A stretch of DNA of 64,000 nt from Deltaproteobacteria bacterium. Lineage in GTDB: Bacteria; Desulfobacterota; Desulfobulbia; Desulfobulbales; Desulfocapsaceae. How positions within the stretch are numbered: position 1 is the first letter of the stretch; each line of letters begins with the position of its first letter. Positions 36,685 to 44,981 of the stretch are shown one piece after another. Under the pieces are notes generated by a model. The model was not told where the DNA came from. It did no database searches and saw only the letters and a list, made by a program, of their open reading frames with translations. Where the stretch lies: positions 62,001-126,000 of the forward strand of contig JAPLJF010000035.1 of assembly GCA_026388715.1 (NCBI GenBank), read 5' to 3'. A program made the translations under genes and the position numbers.

Positions 36685-38131
36685 CCGCCGGTAAGGGATG
36701 ATCCTGTATCGCATAGGAAATTAATGCGACCAAGGTGACTGCATACAAGGCATTTGCCGGAAGCCGCCACCCGAAATCTACCAGGCCATGGATCAAAAAG
36801 CCTAAAAGCGAACAGAAAGCAGCACAGCCCACTATTATTGATGTCCTGTACTCTTCGTGAATGACACGGCTTTTTTGTACCAGTTTTTTCCCTGTTACCA
36901 TAACCCCGCCCAAGAGCCAGACAAAAAAGAGGAGCGCCATAGGTAAACCCAATTCAATGGCCAATTCGAGATAGTCGTTGTGCACTCTATCAAACAGGAG
37001 ATTTTCTGGAAATTCTTTAAGATATACGCCAGATAGCAATTGGAACGAACCAAATCCGATACCCGAAAACCAGTGGTCCCACAACATGGGAAGAGTGGAC
37101 ATATAAATATGAAATCGCGTTAATCCAGAACCATCGATGGTAGCGAATCTGCTGAAAACTCCATCAAGACCTAAAAGCGAACCATATCCCCCGAGGAAGA
37201 CAACCAGCAAAATAGTCAGTAACAGGTTTATCTTGCGCGAACAGGGCATAAATAAATTAAGAAAAACAACCAGCATTAACATTGCCAGTATTCCGCCCCG
37301 GGAAAATGAAAAGACTACTGCGAGAATCATTACCCCGGCAGCGAAAAAGAAAAACGGAACCTGTATATTCAGTAGAGATAAAGATTGCAAAAAGTGTTGC
37401 AATTTGCCTTTGGCGGGTCTTCCTTTTGCTGTATCCTTTAAAGATTCAAGAAAAATCAATCCTCCAGCAAGGGCTAAGGGCCAGCACATATTCAAGAGAG
37501 AAGCATATTGATTTTTATAAATAATGGTGCCATGCGCAGCCCCCTTAACTGTTATGGGTAGCCACAAGATCCCCATATTTGGATTCATCACCTGGAACAG
37601 TCCATAGACTCCTTCAAAGAGTCCGATGCAAGCGGTAATGTAGAGCAATCCTATAACTATTTTTTTGTTTCTTCTGAGCAGCATTGTGAGAACAAAATAA
37701 TAGAGGAGCAGAGAAAAAACAAAGATTGCACTCTGCATCCCTGCGATTCCATTATCACTTATGGAAGCGGTGGTCAGTCTTGTCTGAGCCAGGGTGTTTA
37801 CCATTTGAATTCTGGCTGCCCTGGCAGGAGATACAAATTCGACAACAGATAAGGGTAAAGGAAGTGACTGCAGGGCTATATAACCTGTGAGAACAATCGG
37901 GACAATTAACCAGAACCAGGAAAGATCTTTCCACGGCAACTCCGGCAGAGCATAGAGCAACCAGCCGCCAAGCCCAACCAGGATAAGGAGGGTATAGACA
38001 CCTTGAACAATGGGATGAACCGCGCCAAAAATTAGAGGAAGAGTGGCCAGAAGAAAAAAAACCAGCATTTGTGCTAATTTTTCAGGTTGCGACAGCCTAT
38101 CCACAAGCTGAAGAGATATTGCCTTTACCAT
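36677..38131 (-). CDS. O-antigen ligase/polymerase family membrane protein
   Basis: A 484-residue polytopic protein of the Wzy/WaaL superfamily. The SFSRGGILAMLMLVVFLNL signature lies near 275. GIGFGSFQLLSGVYL and the RVHNDYLELAIELGLPMAL motif with the key histidine lie near 380. Its ATG overlaps the wza stop by one base (TAATG). Its position between wza and the kinase/phosphatase pair suggests the dedicated polymerase of the exported polysaccharide. The second homologue at 8981-10210 could then be a ligase or serve another polymer. The stop codon lies in repeat copy D. Confidence 0.87.
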   Translation of the reverse strand: MVKAISLQLVDRLSQPEKLAQMLVFFLLATLPLIFGAVHPIVQGVYTLLILVGLGGWLLYALPELPWKDLSWFWLIVPIVLTGYIALQSLPLPLSVVEFVSPARAARIQMVNTLAQTRLTTASISDNGIAGMQSAIFVFSLLLYYFVLTMLLRRNKKIVIGLLYITACIGLFEGVYGLFQVMNPNMGILWLPITVKGAAHGTIIYKNQYASLLNMCWPLALAGGLIFLESLKDTAKGRPAKGKLQHFLQSLSLLNIQVPFFFFAAGVMILAVVFSFSRGGILAMLMLVVFLNLFMPCSRKINLLLTILLVVFLGGYGSLLGLDGVFSRFATIDGSGLTRFHIYMSTLPMLWDHWFSGIGFGSFQLLSGVYLKEFPENLLFDRVHNDYLELAIELGLPMALLFFVWLLGGVMVTGKKLVQKSRVIHEEYRTSIIVGCAAFCSLLGFLIHGLVDFGWRLPANALYAVTLVALISYAIQDHPLPAED

Positions 38132-39162
38132 TATTTCTTTGGGTTCGTGAAACTGACACCTGTTCCCAAAAATCCAAGCGTAAAACCAGAACCAGAGAAA
38201 AGAGTGCCACTCGCACTGGACTCTGCAAAGATTATATCTTGATCCTTGATCAAAAGGGTATCACCGACCCCGCCCTGAAGATCACTAAAGCTCAGACTCA
38301 ACACCTGCCTTTCCTTGCCATTTTCGATGCGGCGGATAAGTTTAATCTTGTCACTGTCAGCGTACCCTGCCAGGCCACCGGCAAGGGTGATGACTTCCGT
38401 AATGGTCATACCGTTTCTCAGAGGATAGGTTCCTGGCTTACGGACCGCGCCATCAACAAAACATTGGCCTGTTTCGGGAATGAAAATGACATCACCACCC
38501 ATGACCACTATGTTCTGTGCCATATTCCCCTTTCTGACAAGTTCATCCAGATCTATGAAGTAATTTACATTTTTTTTTGATTTGTTATCAAAGCGAGTAA
38601 TATATGCCGCCGATCCTGCTTTTTCCGACAAACCTTCGGCAATGGCAATAACATCAAGCAGTTTTCTTTTAGAGACATAATCATATGTTCCTGGCTTTTT
38701 AAAAGAACCAACCAAGGTTATTTGTTTGCTGACATGCTCTTTAATAGAAATAGAAACATGAGGATTCTGAAGATACTTAACTTTAAGGTCTGCTTCAATT
38801 TTTCCTTCTGCCTCTGCGGCGGTGAGGTTGCTGACTTCAACATTACCGAGGAGCGGTAGACTTATGAGCCCTCTCGAAGATACTCGAACCTCAGCATTTA
38901 ATGCTTCAGTTTCAAACACCGTAACCGTAAGGAGATCTCCGGGGCCTAAAAGATAATCTCCGATATCCGCTGTTGCCAGGACCGCAGCTGAAGGCTTCTG
39001 CACATTGTCGATTGTCGCGGCTTTTTCTTTTTCTGTTTTTTGACTGACGTCCTGGAACTTTTTGAGATCCGTATTGGCTTGAAATTGTTCCGAAGCGCAT
39101 CCGGATAAAAAGAGACCAACAAAAACAAGTAAGAGAAAACGAACCATTCCAGTAGATGACAT
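38131..39162 (-). CDS. Outer-membrane polysaccharide export lipoprotein (Wza/KpsD-like)
   Basis: A Wza-type exporter. The signal peptide ends in a lipobox (FLSGC, with A-S-E following), so it is a lipoprotein. The Poly_export domain is at about 75-155 (GDYLLGPGDLLTVTVFETE, VSSRGLISLPLLGNV). SLBB domains follow (HVSKQITLVGSFKKPGTYDY and FVDGAVRKPGTYPLRNGMTI). I choose ATG 39162 because earlier starts would lie in the terminator hairpin of the upstream gene and would put about 30 residues before the signal peptide; ATG 39147 is also possible. It forms the outer-membrane channel for the polymer. Confidence 0.9.
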   Translation of the reverse strand: MSSTGMVRFLLLVFVGLFLSGCASEQFQANTDLKKFQDVSQKTEKEKAATIDNVQKPSAAVLATADIGDYLLGPGDLLTVTVFETEALNAEVRVSSRGLISLPLLGNVEVSNLTAAEAEGKIEADLKVKYLQNPHVSISIKEHVSKQITLVGSFKKPGTYDYVSKRKLLDVIAIAEGLSEKAGSAAYITRFDNKSKKNVNYFIDLDELVRKGNMAQNIVVMGGDVIFIPETGQCFVDGAVRKPGTYPLRNGMTITEVITLAGGLAGYADSDKIKLIRRIENGKERQVLSLSFSDLQGGVGDTLLIKDQDIIFAESSASGTLFSGSGFTLGFLGTGVSFTNPKK

Positions 39163-39228
39163 TGGCATTCCAGTAAGACGACTTAAGAGTTTAAACCATA
39201 GAATTACTTTTCTTGTGCTAAAATTCAG

Positions 39229-39262
39229 AAAGAGGGCTGCCATAAAAAGCAGCAACCCTCTT
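39229..39262 (-). terminator. Hairpin terminator after the FecR-domain gene
   Basis: On the minus strand AAGAGGGTTGCTGC pairs with GCAGCCCTCTT across a short AT-rich loop. The stem lies 25-58 bases past the FecR gene stop and just before wza. Only a weak T-run follows, so it may attenuate rather than stop transcription into wza. Confidence 0.6.
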
Positions 39263-39286
39263 TTGCACGCTTACACTCTATTCAGC

Positions 39287-40048
39287 TTAAGCACTTGGAC
39301 TAGGTGTTGGTGGTGGTGTTGGCCTTGGAGTTGGCCTTGGAGTTGGGGTTGGGGTTGGGGTTGGTGGTGGGACAAATCCCCCATCTTCATCTTTCTGTAA
39401 CAAATAAATTGCTGCAACCACCCCCGCGGCCACTGTACCAGCTATGAACACGCCTCTATTACTATCAGTGTCAGTGTTAGTGTTAGTGTTATTACCAGCA
39501 CCAGGAATAGTTGATACTGCCAGGACAATTTTTTCATTTGCACCAACAGACTTCATGCCGTCCGCCGTTGCAAAAGTCAACCGTCCTTCCTTGACACTGA
39601 CTTCCGTTTTTCCATCTTTATTTACTTTTACACTACCGCGCACAACAGGGTTACTTGCAGCGTTAAAAACTATATCAGCAACACTATATACGCCTTCCGG
39701 AGTATGAAACGCTATCTTGCGAGCTTTATCGGTGATAACATAATCCACACTGCCTTCACGTAAAAACAGCCTGAAGGTATCCGCTTCATTTTTAATAGCA
39801 AATTTTGCCTGATCAGCAGCTACCAGAGAGATCCCTTCTGACTTGATCATGCATTTACCGTCACAAACCAGCATGGACTCATCTTGAAGTGGATTTTGGC
39901 CTGAAAGCTTATCAACCAGCTTATCACCTTTCATAACCGAAAAATCCCCTTGACCAATACTTCCACCCTGTGCTGCAAATGCTGCAGTTGTTGCCATTCC
40001 AAAAGCCAGCACAAAACACAGTGACACTGTACTTATTTTTTTTCTCAT
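39287..40048 (-). CDS. Secreted FecR-domain protein with Pro-Thr repeat tail
   Basis: About 253 residues. The signal peptide (VSLCFVLAFGMATTAAFAAQ) is followed by a FecR-like domain (residues 25-165: IKSEGISLVAADQAKF, FRLFLREGSVDYVI, ADGMKSVGANEKIVL). A Asn/Thr/Asp-rich spacer precedes a single membrane helix near 205 (GVFIAGTVAAGVVAAIYLL) and a tail of PTP/PRPTP repeats. The start is ATG 40048 with AGGAGGG five bases upstream, the best Shine-Dalgarno in this region. A FecR-like domain without a partner sigma factor, ahead of wza, suggests a periplasmic or surface structural role rather than signalling. Confidence 0.82.
   Translation of the reverse strand: MRKKISTVSLCFVLAFGMATTAAFAAQGGSIGQGDFSVMKGDKLVDKLSGQNPLQDESMLVCDGKCMIKSEGISLVAADQAKFAIKNEADTFRLFLREGSVDYVITDKARKIAFHTPEGVYSVADIVFNAASNPVVRGSVKVNKDGKTEVSVKEGRLTFATADGMKSVGANEKIVLAVSTIPGAGNNTNTNTDTDSNRGVFIAGTVAAGVVAAIYLLQKDEDGGFVPPPTPTPTPTPRPTPRPTPPPTPSPSA
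39301..39371. repeat. Tandem GGTTGG/GGAGTTGG tract encoding the Pro-Thr tail
   Basis: Short units (GGAGTTGGCCTT, GGGGTT, GGTGGT) repeat head to tail in the 3' end of the FecR-domain gene, in frame. Such tracts change length by slippage, so the tail length may vary between strains. Confidence 0.65.
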
Positions 40049-40572
40049 ACGCCCTCCTTTCTGGTTCATTTAATAAAATCCCTATCAGCATAGGGTGTAG
40101 CTTTGACCAATCAATCAAAACCAATGAAGAATAACCTGCGACTCTTACAAGTCACACTCCTTTTTAATTTTCTTCCAATAGAAAAAGCACTGTAACTACT
40201 GAAATGAACTTAATAATACTGGACAATCAGCTATTATAATAATATTTATACCACATTAAGGATACCTGTGACAAGGTGTACCTATAAAAAAGCATGGTAC
40301 ACTTTTTTCAATGCACAGTTGAAATGATATGATAAAAAATGAGCACTTGAGTGATTTAGATCTTCCGTGGAGGCACTCAACAACAAAGAAGAGGCATAAC
40401 TTTTCATAATAATACATTAATTACCTGACAAACGTTTGCGAATGGAGTGTGAAATCTTAAAAAAGCCCCGGCCTTCCCTTTGTCGAATCCTCACAAGCTC
40501 GCTTACCTGCAAGAGGCTCTGTTACCTCTTTTTTTTAATCAGATACCCACAAAGGAAAACTCAATAACCATC
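40049..40572. other. Divergent regulatory region between the FecR-domain gene and htrA
   Basis: A 524-base AT-rich region separates the export operon (minus strand) from the plus-strand protease gene. No credible gene is seen. It should hold the promoters for both directions. The clearest signal is the inverted repeat at 40276-40302; I could not fix -35/-10 elements with confidence. Confidence 0.5.
40276..40302. promoter_or_regulatory. Inverted repeat, possible operator
   Basis: GTGTACC and GGTACAC are perfect 7-bp arms separated by 13 AT-rich bases. They lie about 230 bases upstream of the FecR-domain start and 270 bases upstream of htrA. A dimeric regulator could bind there. No cognate regulator gene is visible in the window. 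Confidence 0.35.
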
Positions 40573-41730
40573 ATGACCTTTCTCAAGCTTAGAACACTTC
40601 TTTCTGTTTTCCTAACCATTATTGTCCTTTTTATTCCGTTTGACGGCATTGGTGCGGAAAACATTGATGCCAGGACAGCAGTACTGATTGATACGGCGGA
40701 AGCATTTCATGCTGTCACCCAGAAGGCCAAACCTGCTGTTGTTTATGTCTATGTGAAAAAAGTGACAACGGACAACACCGCCGAGAAACAAGCTTCGGAT
40801 AAATTCTTCAACGACCCCCTTCTTCATAATTTCTTTGGAGAACAAAATAACAGCAAGGAACATGACAGTGGCGATAGACAAACGACCTATGCCCATGGAT
40901 CTGGATTTATTATTAATAAAAATGGATATATCCTCACCAACTCTCATGTTATCAACAATGCGCAGGAGATATCAATCCGCCTTACAGACAAGCGAGAATT
41001 TACGGCAAAAGTAATCGGCCAGGACAAAAAATCGGATGTGGCTTTGATCAAAATCGACGCAGAGGACCTTCCGGTAATATCCCTGGGGGACTCATCGTCG
41101 CTCAAGGTCGGGGAGTGGGCGATAGCCATAGGATCACCTTTTGAGATGATACAAACAGTTACCGTCGGAATTATCAGCGCCACAGGACGAAGCAGTGTCG
41201 GTATCAGCGAATACGAAGATTTCATCCAGACCGATGCGGCCATCAATCCTGGTAATTCAGGCGGTCCGCTTCTCAACATTCATGGCCAGGTTATTGGGAT
41301 AAACACGGCCTTTCTGACGCAAACCGGCGGGTATATGGGAGTTGGTTTTGCTATTCCGATCAATATGGCAAAAGTAATTGCGGAACGACTGCAAAAAGAC
41401 GGCAAAATGACACGAGCGTGGCTGGGGGTAGCGCTCAAGGACATTTCTCCTGATGAGCTCAAGGCACATAATCTGACCACCGATGCCGCCAATGCCGCCA
41501 TCGTCAGCAAAATTGAGGCAAATGCACCAGCTGCAAAGTCTTCTCTGCAAAAGGGCGACTTGATTGTGTCCATGGATGATGTCAGTATTGCCGGAGCGGC
41601 CGATCTTCGCAATCGAGTTGCCCTGAATGCACCAGGAGCAACCATCACACTGCAGTTTTTCCGGGACGGTCGAAAGCTATCAACGACGGTAACTTTAGGT
41701 GCCAAGGAAGAACAGGCAGTTGAGAACTAA
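40573..41730 (+). CDS. Periplasmic serine protease, HtrA/DegQ family, one PDZ domain
   Basis: A 385-residue trypsin-like protease for periplasmic quality control. The signal peptide spans about 1-28. The catalytic triad is His125 (LTNSHVI), Asp155 (KKSDVALI) and Ser229 (NPGNSGGP). A single PDZ domain covers about 285-380 (WLGVALKDISPDEL, KGDLIVSMDDVSI), where DegP has two, so the layout is nearer DegQ/DegS-like short forms. I use ATG 40573 because it directly precedes the signal peptide; the frame extends upstream only to a TTG at 40480. It is the only plus-strand gene in this part. Confidence 0.92.
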   Translation: MTFLKLRTLLSVFLTIIVLFIPFDGIGAENIDARTAVLIDTAEAFHAVTQKAKPAVVYVYVKKVTTDNTAEKQASDKFFNDPLLHNFFGEQNNSKEHDSGDRQTTYAHGSGFIINKNGYILTNSHVINNAQEISIRLTDKREFTAKVIGQDKKSDVALIKIDAEDLPVISLGDSSSLKVGEWAIAIGSPFEMIQTVTVGIISATGRSSVGISEYEDFIQTDAAINPGNSGGPLLNIHGQVIGINTAFLTQTGGYMGVGFAIPINMAKVIAERLQKDGKMTRAWLGVALKDISPDELKAHNLTTDAANAAIVSKIEANAPAAKSSLQKGDLIVSMDDVSIAGAADLRNRVALNAPGATITLQFFRDGRKLSTTVTLGAKEEQAVEN

Positions 41731-41789
41731 TTCCATTTCTAAATCAGAAGTGAATTTATTATCCACAGCCAAGTGATAACAGAATGTTT

Positions 41790-41853
41790 TCGCGCAGAGA
41801 CGCGGAGGCGCAGAGAAAAACTTTTTTGTCCTTTTCAGCGCCTCTGCGCGAAA
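41790..41853. repeat. CGCAGAG palindromic repeat, copy E
   Basis: A complete copy: arms CGCGCAGAGACGCGGAGGCG and CAGCGCCTCTGCGCG around GAGAAAAACTTTTTTGTCC. It sits 60 bases after the htrA stop, close enough to form a hairpin in the htrA mRNA tail. Confidence 0.78.
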
Positions 41854-41879
41854 CCAACTATCCTCTTTGATTTCAGTAG

Positions 41880-42044
41880 TGTCCGGTTTGAAAATTGCAT
41901 TATCCTTCAAAGCGGCTAAATCCCCCCTACCCCCCTTTTTCAAAGGGGGGACTTTATGCTTCCCTCTTTGAAAAAGGGGGATTGAGGGGGATTTGCTGTA
42001 CACGGAACAATATTTTTACCCGGAAGCAATTTTCAAACCGGACA
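41880..42044. mobile_element. MITE-like element with 19-bp perfect terminal inverted repeats
   Basis: The ends TGTCCGGTTTGAAAATTGC (41880-41898) and GCAATTTTCAAACCGGACA (42026-42044) are perfect inverted repeats. The interior (41918-41995) is a second palindrome built from AAATCCCCC / GGGGGATTT and CTTTTTCAAAG / CTTTGAAAAAG. There is no transposase. TGTCCGGTT-type ends are common in IS elements, so a non-autonomous derivative is likely. Confidence 0.65.
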
Positions 42045-42085
42045 ATGCTGATTTGATTTAGAAATGGCATAAAATTGCTTCGGGG

Positions 42086-44680
42086 TTATTGCTCTGAATC
42101 TACAAAAACCTTCACTTCCAGGGGCAGAAAATCAATCTGCAGGGCACCATTGACCGCCATCGCCTTGCTGCCATCAAAGAATTCCCGCCAAACTAATGTC
42201 CCCTCTATCGGAAGTGACAGAGATGCTCTGGTGTACGTCGGCAATGTATTCACACACAAAAGCATCTGTTCGGATCCATTTTTTTTATATGCACAATGGA
42301 CAGCCGGGTTCCCTTTCGGATCAAACCTGTTCGCGGACAGCATTTCAATGGCAACGGGTTCCGGGCGGTTCATTCGTTTCAGCCAGGGAAGAATCTTTTG
42401 CAAACGTCCAACCACTCGCTGAAAATCCTTTTTCCCCTGTTCATCGGCAGTGATAACTGGAAATGTATAAAAATACACCCCTCTGCTGCCATGGATGATG
42501 GACAGAAAGGTGAGACAGTTCATTTCCTCAAAGGTGGGCAATCTCGGCCAGCCGGAAGAACTCGACTCACTCCCGCCAAATGCCTGGATAACCGATTGCA
42601 GACGATTCCTGCTGACAGAAGCCGCCGCTTGATCCATTGACTCGGAAAGCCAGGTCATGGGCATAAAAGGAACGGGATATTGATCAAGCATGAAGAGATC
42701 AGCACTTCCGGCGTAATCCGCAATGTTCTGCGGCCGAACGATTGCCATGGATGTTGGAATCTCGGGAAATCGATCATGCAGAATCCTTTGGATATCCTGG
42801 GCCTTCCACCGCGGGAAAGAATGGATCTCCGGTTCATCATTGACATAAAAGCTGAATCTGCCCTTGGGAAAACGATCGGCCAAGGTGTCGACAGCTATGA
42901 GCAGCTCTTCAGGATCATGCGGCACCGAGAGAAGACAATGCATGTCATTATCAATACACGCATCGATAGATTTCTCACTCATGGGCATAAATGCACTGTT
43001 TAAGCCCATTTCTTTCATCAGCGAGATATTTTCAACACTCGCCCCGTAGGCGCCAATCGGGAAGAAATTGGGGTCACCTGTAGAATCCTGCCTGACCGGC
43101 CGGGGAACATCTTCAACTAATTTAGGATGTTGCATCCAGAACGTCATACCCGGAGCATTGTTTTTAAAGGAAAAAATTTTCTCAGATTCCTTCAGGTCTT
43201 GAGGACAGTGGACGGAGACGCGAAGGTTTTGAAACTGCCCGACACCACGATGGGTGTTGAGCAAATAGTGCTGGCCCCACACCTCAATCTCCGGGTAAGC
43301 AGATCCCTTGAGATCCTCCCGAAAAAAGTCTGCGGAAAACCGGTACGTTTTCCGGGGATCACACGAAGGGATAGCTGCCTTCCATGCTCCCTGGCGATCG
43401 AGACCGGCAGTTATCCCCAGCATTCCGCCGTTCTTTTTAGTATCAGGTTGAAAGAGATATTTGGTGTCAACAGCATCATTGCCTTGTTGCCAGAAAGTCG
43501 GCGCCTGCTTGCCTCCTTCTGAACCCATCATCAATTCCGGATTTGGGAGAAGATTTTTCTTCGCGTCGAAATCCTTCAGCAACGGCCACAAGTTCTCTTT
43601 CATATCAGGATAAGTATAGACCAGAAGACCTTCAGCTCCGCTTTGGGAGACTGACTGTACGGATTTTGCAAATTCATCCGCTGGAACATCAGCTGACTGA
43701 ATGATCGGCCAGACAGTTTTTTCAGTCATATCCAGAAAATATTCACTGATATCCCTGACCCATTCCACAGGCTGACCGACCATAACATGATAGACCATAG
43801 GCGATACCACATCCGCATAAGGGGCAATCTGGGTTGCATCCTGGGCTAATTGCCTTAACACAGCGCCTTGCCGTTCACCTTGTGTCCAGGGGACAAGAAA
43901 GACACCGAGTTTAACATTTTTCGTTGTCTGTATCTTTTCCACCATGGAACGGGCTTCACGGACAAATGAGGTGATCTGTTCCTTTTTCCATTGCCGCCAT
44001 TTTGATTCTGCATGTTTATGAATCCAGTCAGCCGCCTCGGCGGTAGGCATACTATCAGGAACATCAACTCCCTTTTCAATCTGGAAAAGCTTAAGACAAC
44101 GCGGACAATAACAGGTATCCGGGATTTCAGGTTGTTTCTCTTCCCAACGTCCTGGATATCTGACGAAATCAAGCCACACACCGTCAATACCGTCAGTCCC
44201 CCCATATTCCTGCAGCCAGGAGGCGAGAAGAGCCAGTCGTTCTTCACGCCAGACAAAGTGTGTCGGGCAAACCCCGCCATATTGAGACGAAACAGCCTTG
44301 CCCGAAGCCGTGATTGGGATTGAATCAGGATATTTTTTCCAGGCCTCAGTGCCGCCGAAAACATTCAGGGTCAGATATACCTGGAATCCTGCTTTACTTA
44401 AGCGCGAAATTGTCTGCTGATGAGGAGGGACAAAAACAGTTCGAACATGAGCATCCAACAGATGTTGCATCGTATTTTCAATGTCGTCAGCAGGAACCCC
44501 GTACATTCCACGAACGGTTTCCGTTCTGCCAGTAATAACATCACAGGAAAAGACAAAGAAGAGAATCAAGAGCGACACTGTACCAACCCATTGAAAGAAC
44601 TCCAGTAATAGATGCCACTTAGGGCTTATGTGTTTCACGGTTTCAAGTCTATCAATAAGGTTCGTCTCTGTTTCAATCAT
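42086..44680 (-). CDS. Membrane-anchored protein with two glycoside-hydrolase-like domains
   Basis: About 864 residues with one N-terminal membrane helix (about 30-48), so the body is periplasmic. Domain one (about 55-380) resembles GHL10/PgaB-like TIM barrels: GVWLDFVRYPGRW, GVFLVPWTQGERQ, VSPMVYHVMVG, VYTYPDMKENLW. A CxxC pair is at CYCPRC. A beta-rich linker (about 400-540) could bind sugar. Domain two (about 545-780) is another TIM-barrel-like unit (FPIGAYGASVENISLMKEMG, SFYVNDEPEIHSFPRW, MLDQYPVP). A C-terminal beta domain resembles those of glycosidases. It probably trims or deacetylates exopolysaccharide; substrate unknown. ATG 44680 has AAGAGAG upstream; starts at 44716 and 44755 are possible. 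Confidence 0.75.
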   Translation of the reverse strand: MIETETNLIDRLETVKHISPKWHLLLEFFQWVGTVSLLILFFVFSCDVITGRTETVRGMYGVPADDIENTMQHLLDAHVRTVFVPPHQQTISRLSKAGFQVYLTLNVFGGTEAWKKYPDSIPITASGKAVSSQYGGVCPTHFVWREERLALLASWLQEYGGTDGIDGVWLDFVRYPGRWEEKQPEIPDTCYCPRCLKLFQIEKGVDVPDSMPTAEAADWIHKHAESKWRQWKKEQITSFVREARSMVEKIQTTKNVKLGVFLVPWTQGERQGAVLRQLAQDATQIAPYADVVSPMVYHVMVGQPVEWVRDISEYFLDMTEKTVWPIIQSADVPADEFAKSVQSVSQSGAEGLLVYTYPDMKENLWPLLKDFDAKKNLLPNPELMMGSEGGKQAPTFWQQGNDAVDTKYLFQPDTKKNGGMLGITAGLDRQGAWKAAIPSCDPRKTYRFSADFFREDLKGSAYPEIEVWGQHYLLNTHRGVGQFQNLRVSVHCPQDLKESEKIFSFKNNAPGMTFWMQHPKLVEDVPRPVRQDSTGDPNFFPIGAYGASVENISLMKEMGLNSAFMPMSEKSIDACIDNDMHCLLSVPHDPEELLIAVDTLADRFPKGRFSFYVNDEPEIHSFPRWKAQDIQRILHDRFPEIPTSMAIVRPQNIADYAGSADLFMLDQYPVPFMPMTWLSESMDQAAASVSRNRLQSVIQAFGGSESSSSGWPRLPTFEEMNCLTFLSIIHGSRGVYFYTFPVITADEQGKKDFQRVVGRLQKILPWLKRMNRPEPVAIEMLSANRFDPKGNPAVHCAYKKNGSEQMLLCVNTLPTYTRASLSLPIEGTLVWREFFDGSKAMAVNGALQIDFLPLEVKVFVDSEQ

Positions 44681-44845
44681 AAATTCTCTCTTTACCCTTC
44701 TTATCCGGTCTGCCATACTCTGAGTATAAGGCCAAAGTATAACAAAAAACAACATGTGAGACCGTCTTCAAACCCTAACAGCCTTCGTTTCTCGTTAGTT
44801 CTTTTTTTGTCGGCTTGGTTACCAAGATTTTCATGAAGATAGGAC

Positions 44846-44916
44846 GCCATTGCCGCGCCATAGCTGGCGGCGCCCAGCAAGGCAGCATCTTTTCAGGTGA
44901 TCATAAGACCGGGGGA
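44846..44916 (-). pseudogene. Duplicated 3' tail of the glucokinase gene (remnant)
   Basis: These bases repeat 45525-45597 in the same orientation with about 85-90 percent identity. Translated on the minus strand they give MIT, a TGA in place of the arginine codon, then KDAALLGAASYGAAMAS, the C-terminus of the glk product at 45491. The remnant lies 600 bases downstream of the intact gene, with the small lipoprotein gene between them. Confidence 0.7.
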
Positions 44917-44981
44917 TAGTTAATAAAAAGATTGGTCGCTATCCCTATTTTATTCAAAATCAACACGCATTTGAAATGAGC

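Larger units (their letters stand above)
41733..42067. repeat. Nested insertion-type repeats between htrA and the glycosidase gene
   Basis: The whole 335-base gap is bounded by perfect 14-bp inverted repeats (CCATTTCTAAATCA at 41733-41746 and its complement at 42054-42067). Inside lie copy E of the CGCAGAG repeat and a MITE-like unit with 19-bp terminal repeats. No real gene is present. Confidence 0.7.

Noticed and set aside
39163-39255. Longer start for the Wza lipoprotein
   Set aside because: It would read through a terminator-like hairpin and place about 30 residues before a lipoprotein signal peptide.
41695-42003. 102-codon minus-strand frame between htrA and the glycosidase gene
   Set aside because: It is a translation of repeat DNA (the CCCCCTTTTTCAAAG palindrome and copy E of the CGCAGAG repeat) and of the antisense of htrA; no conserved protein.
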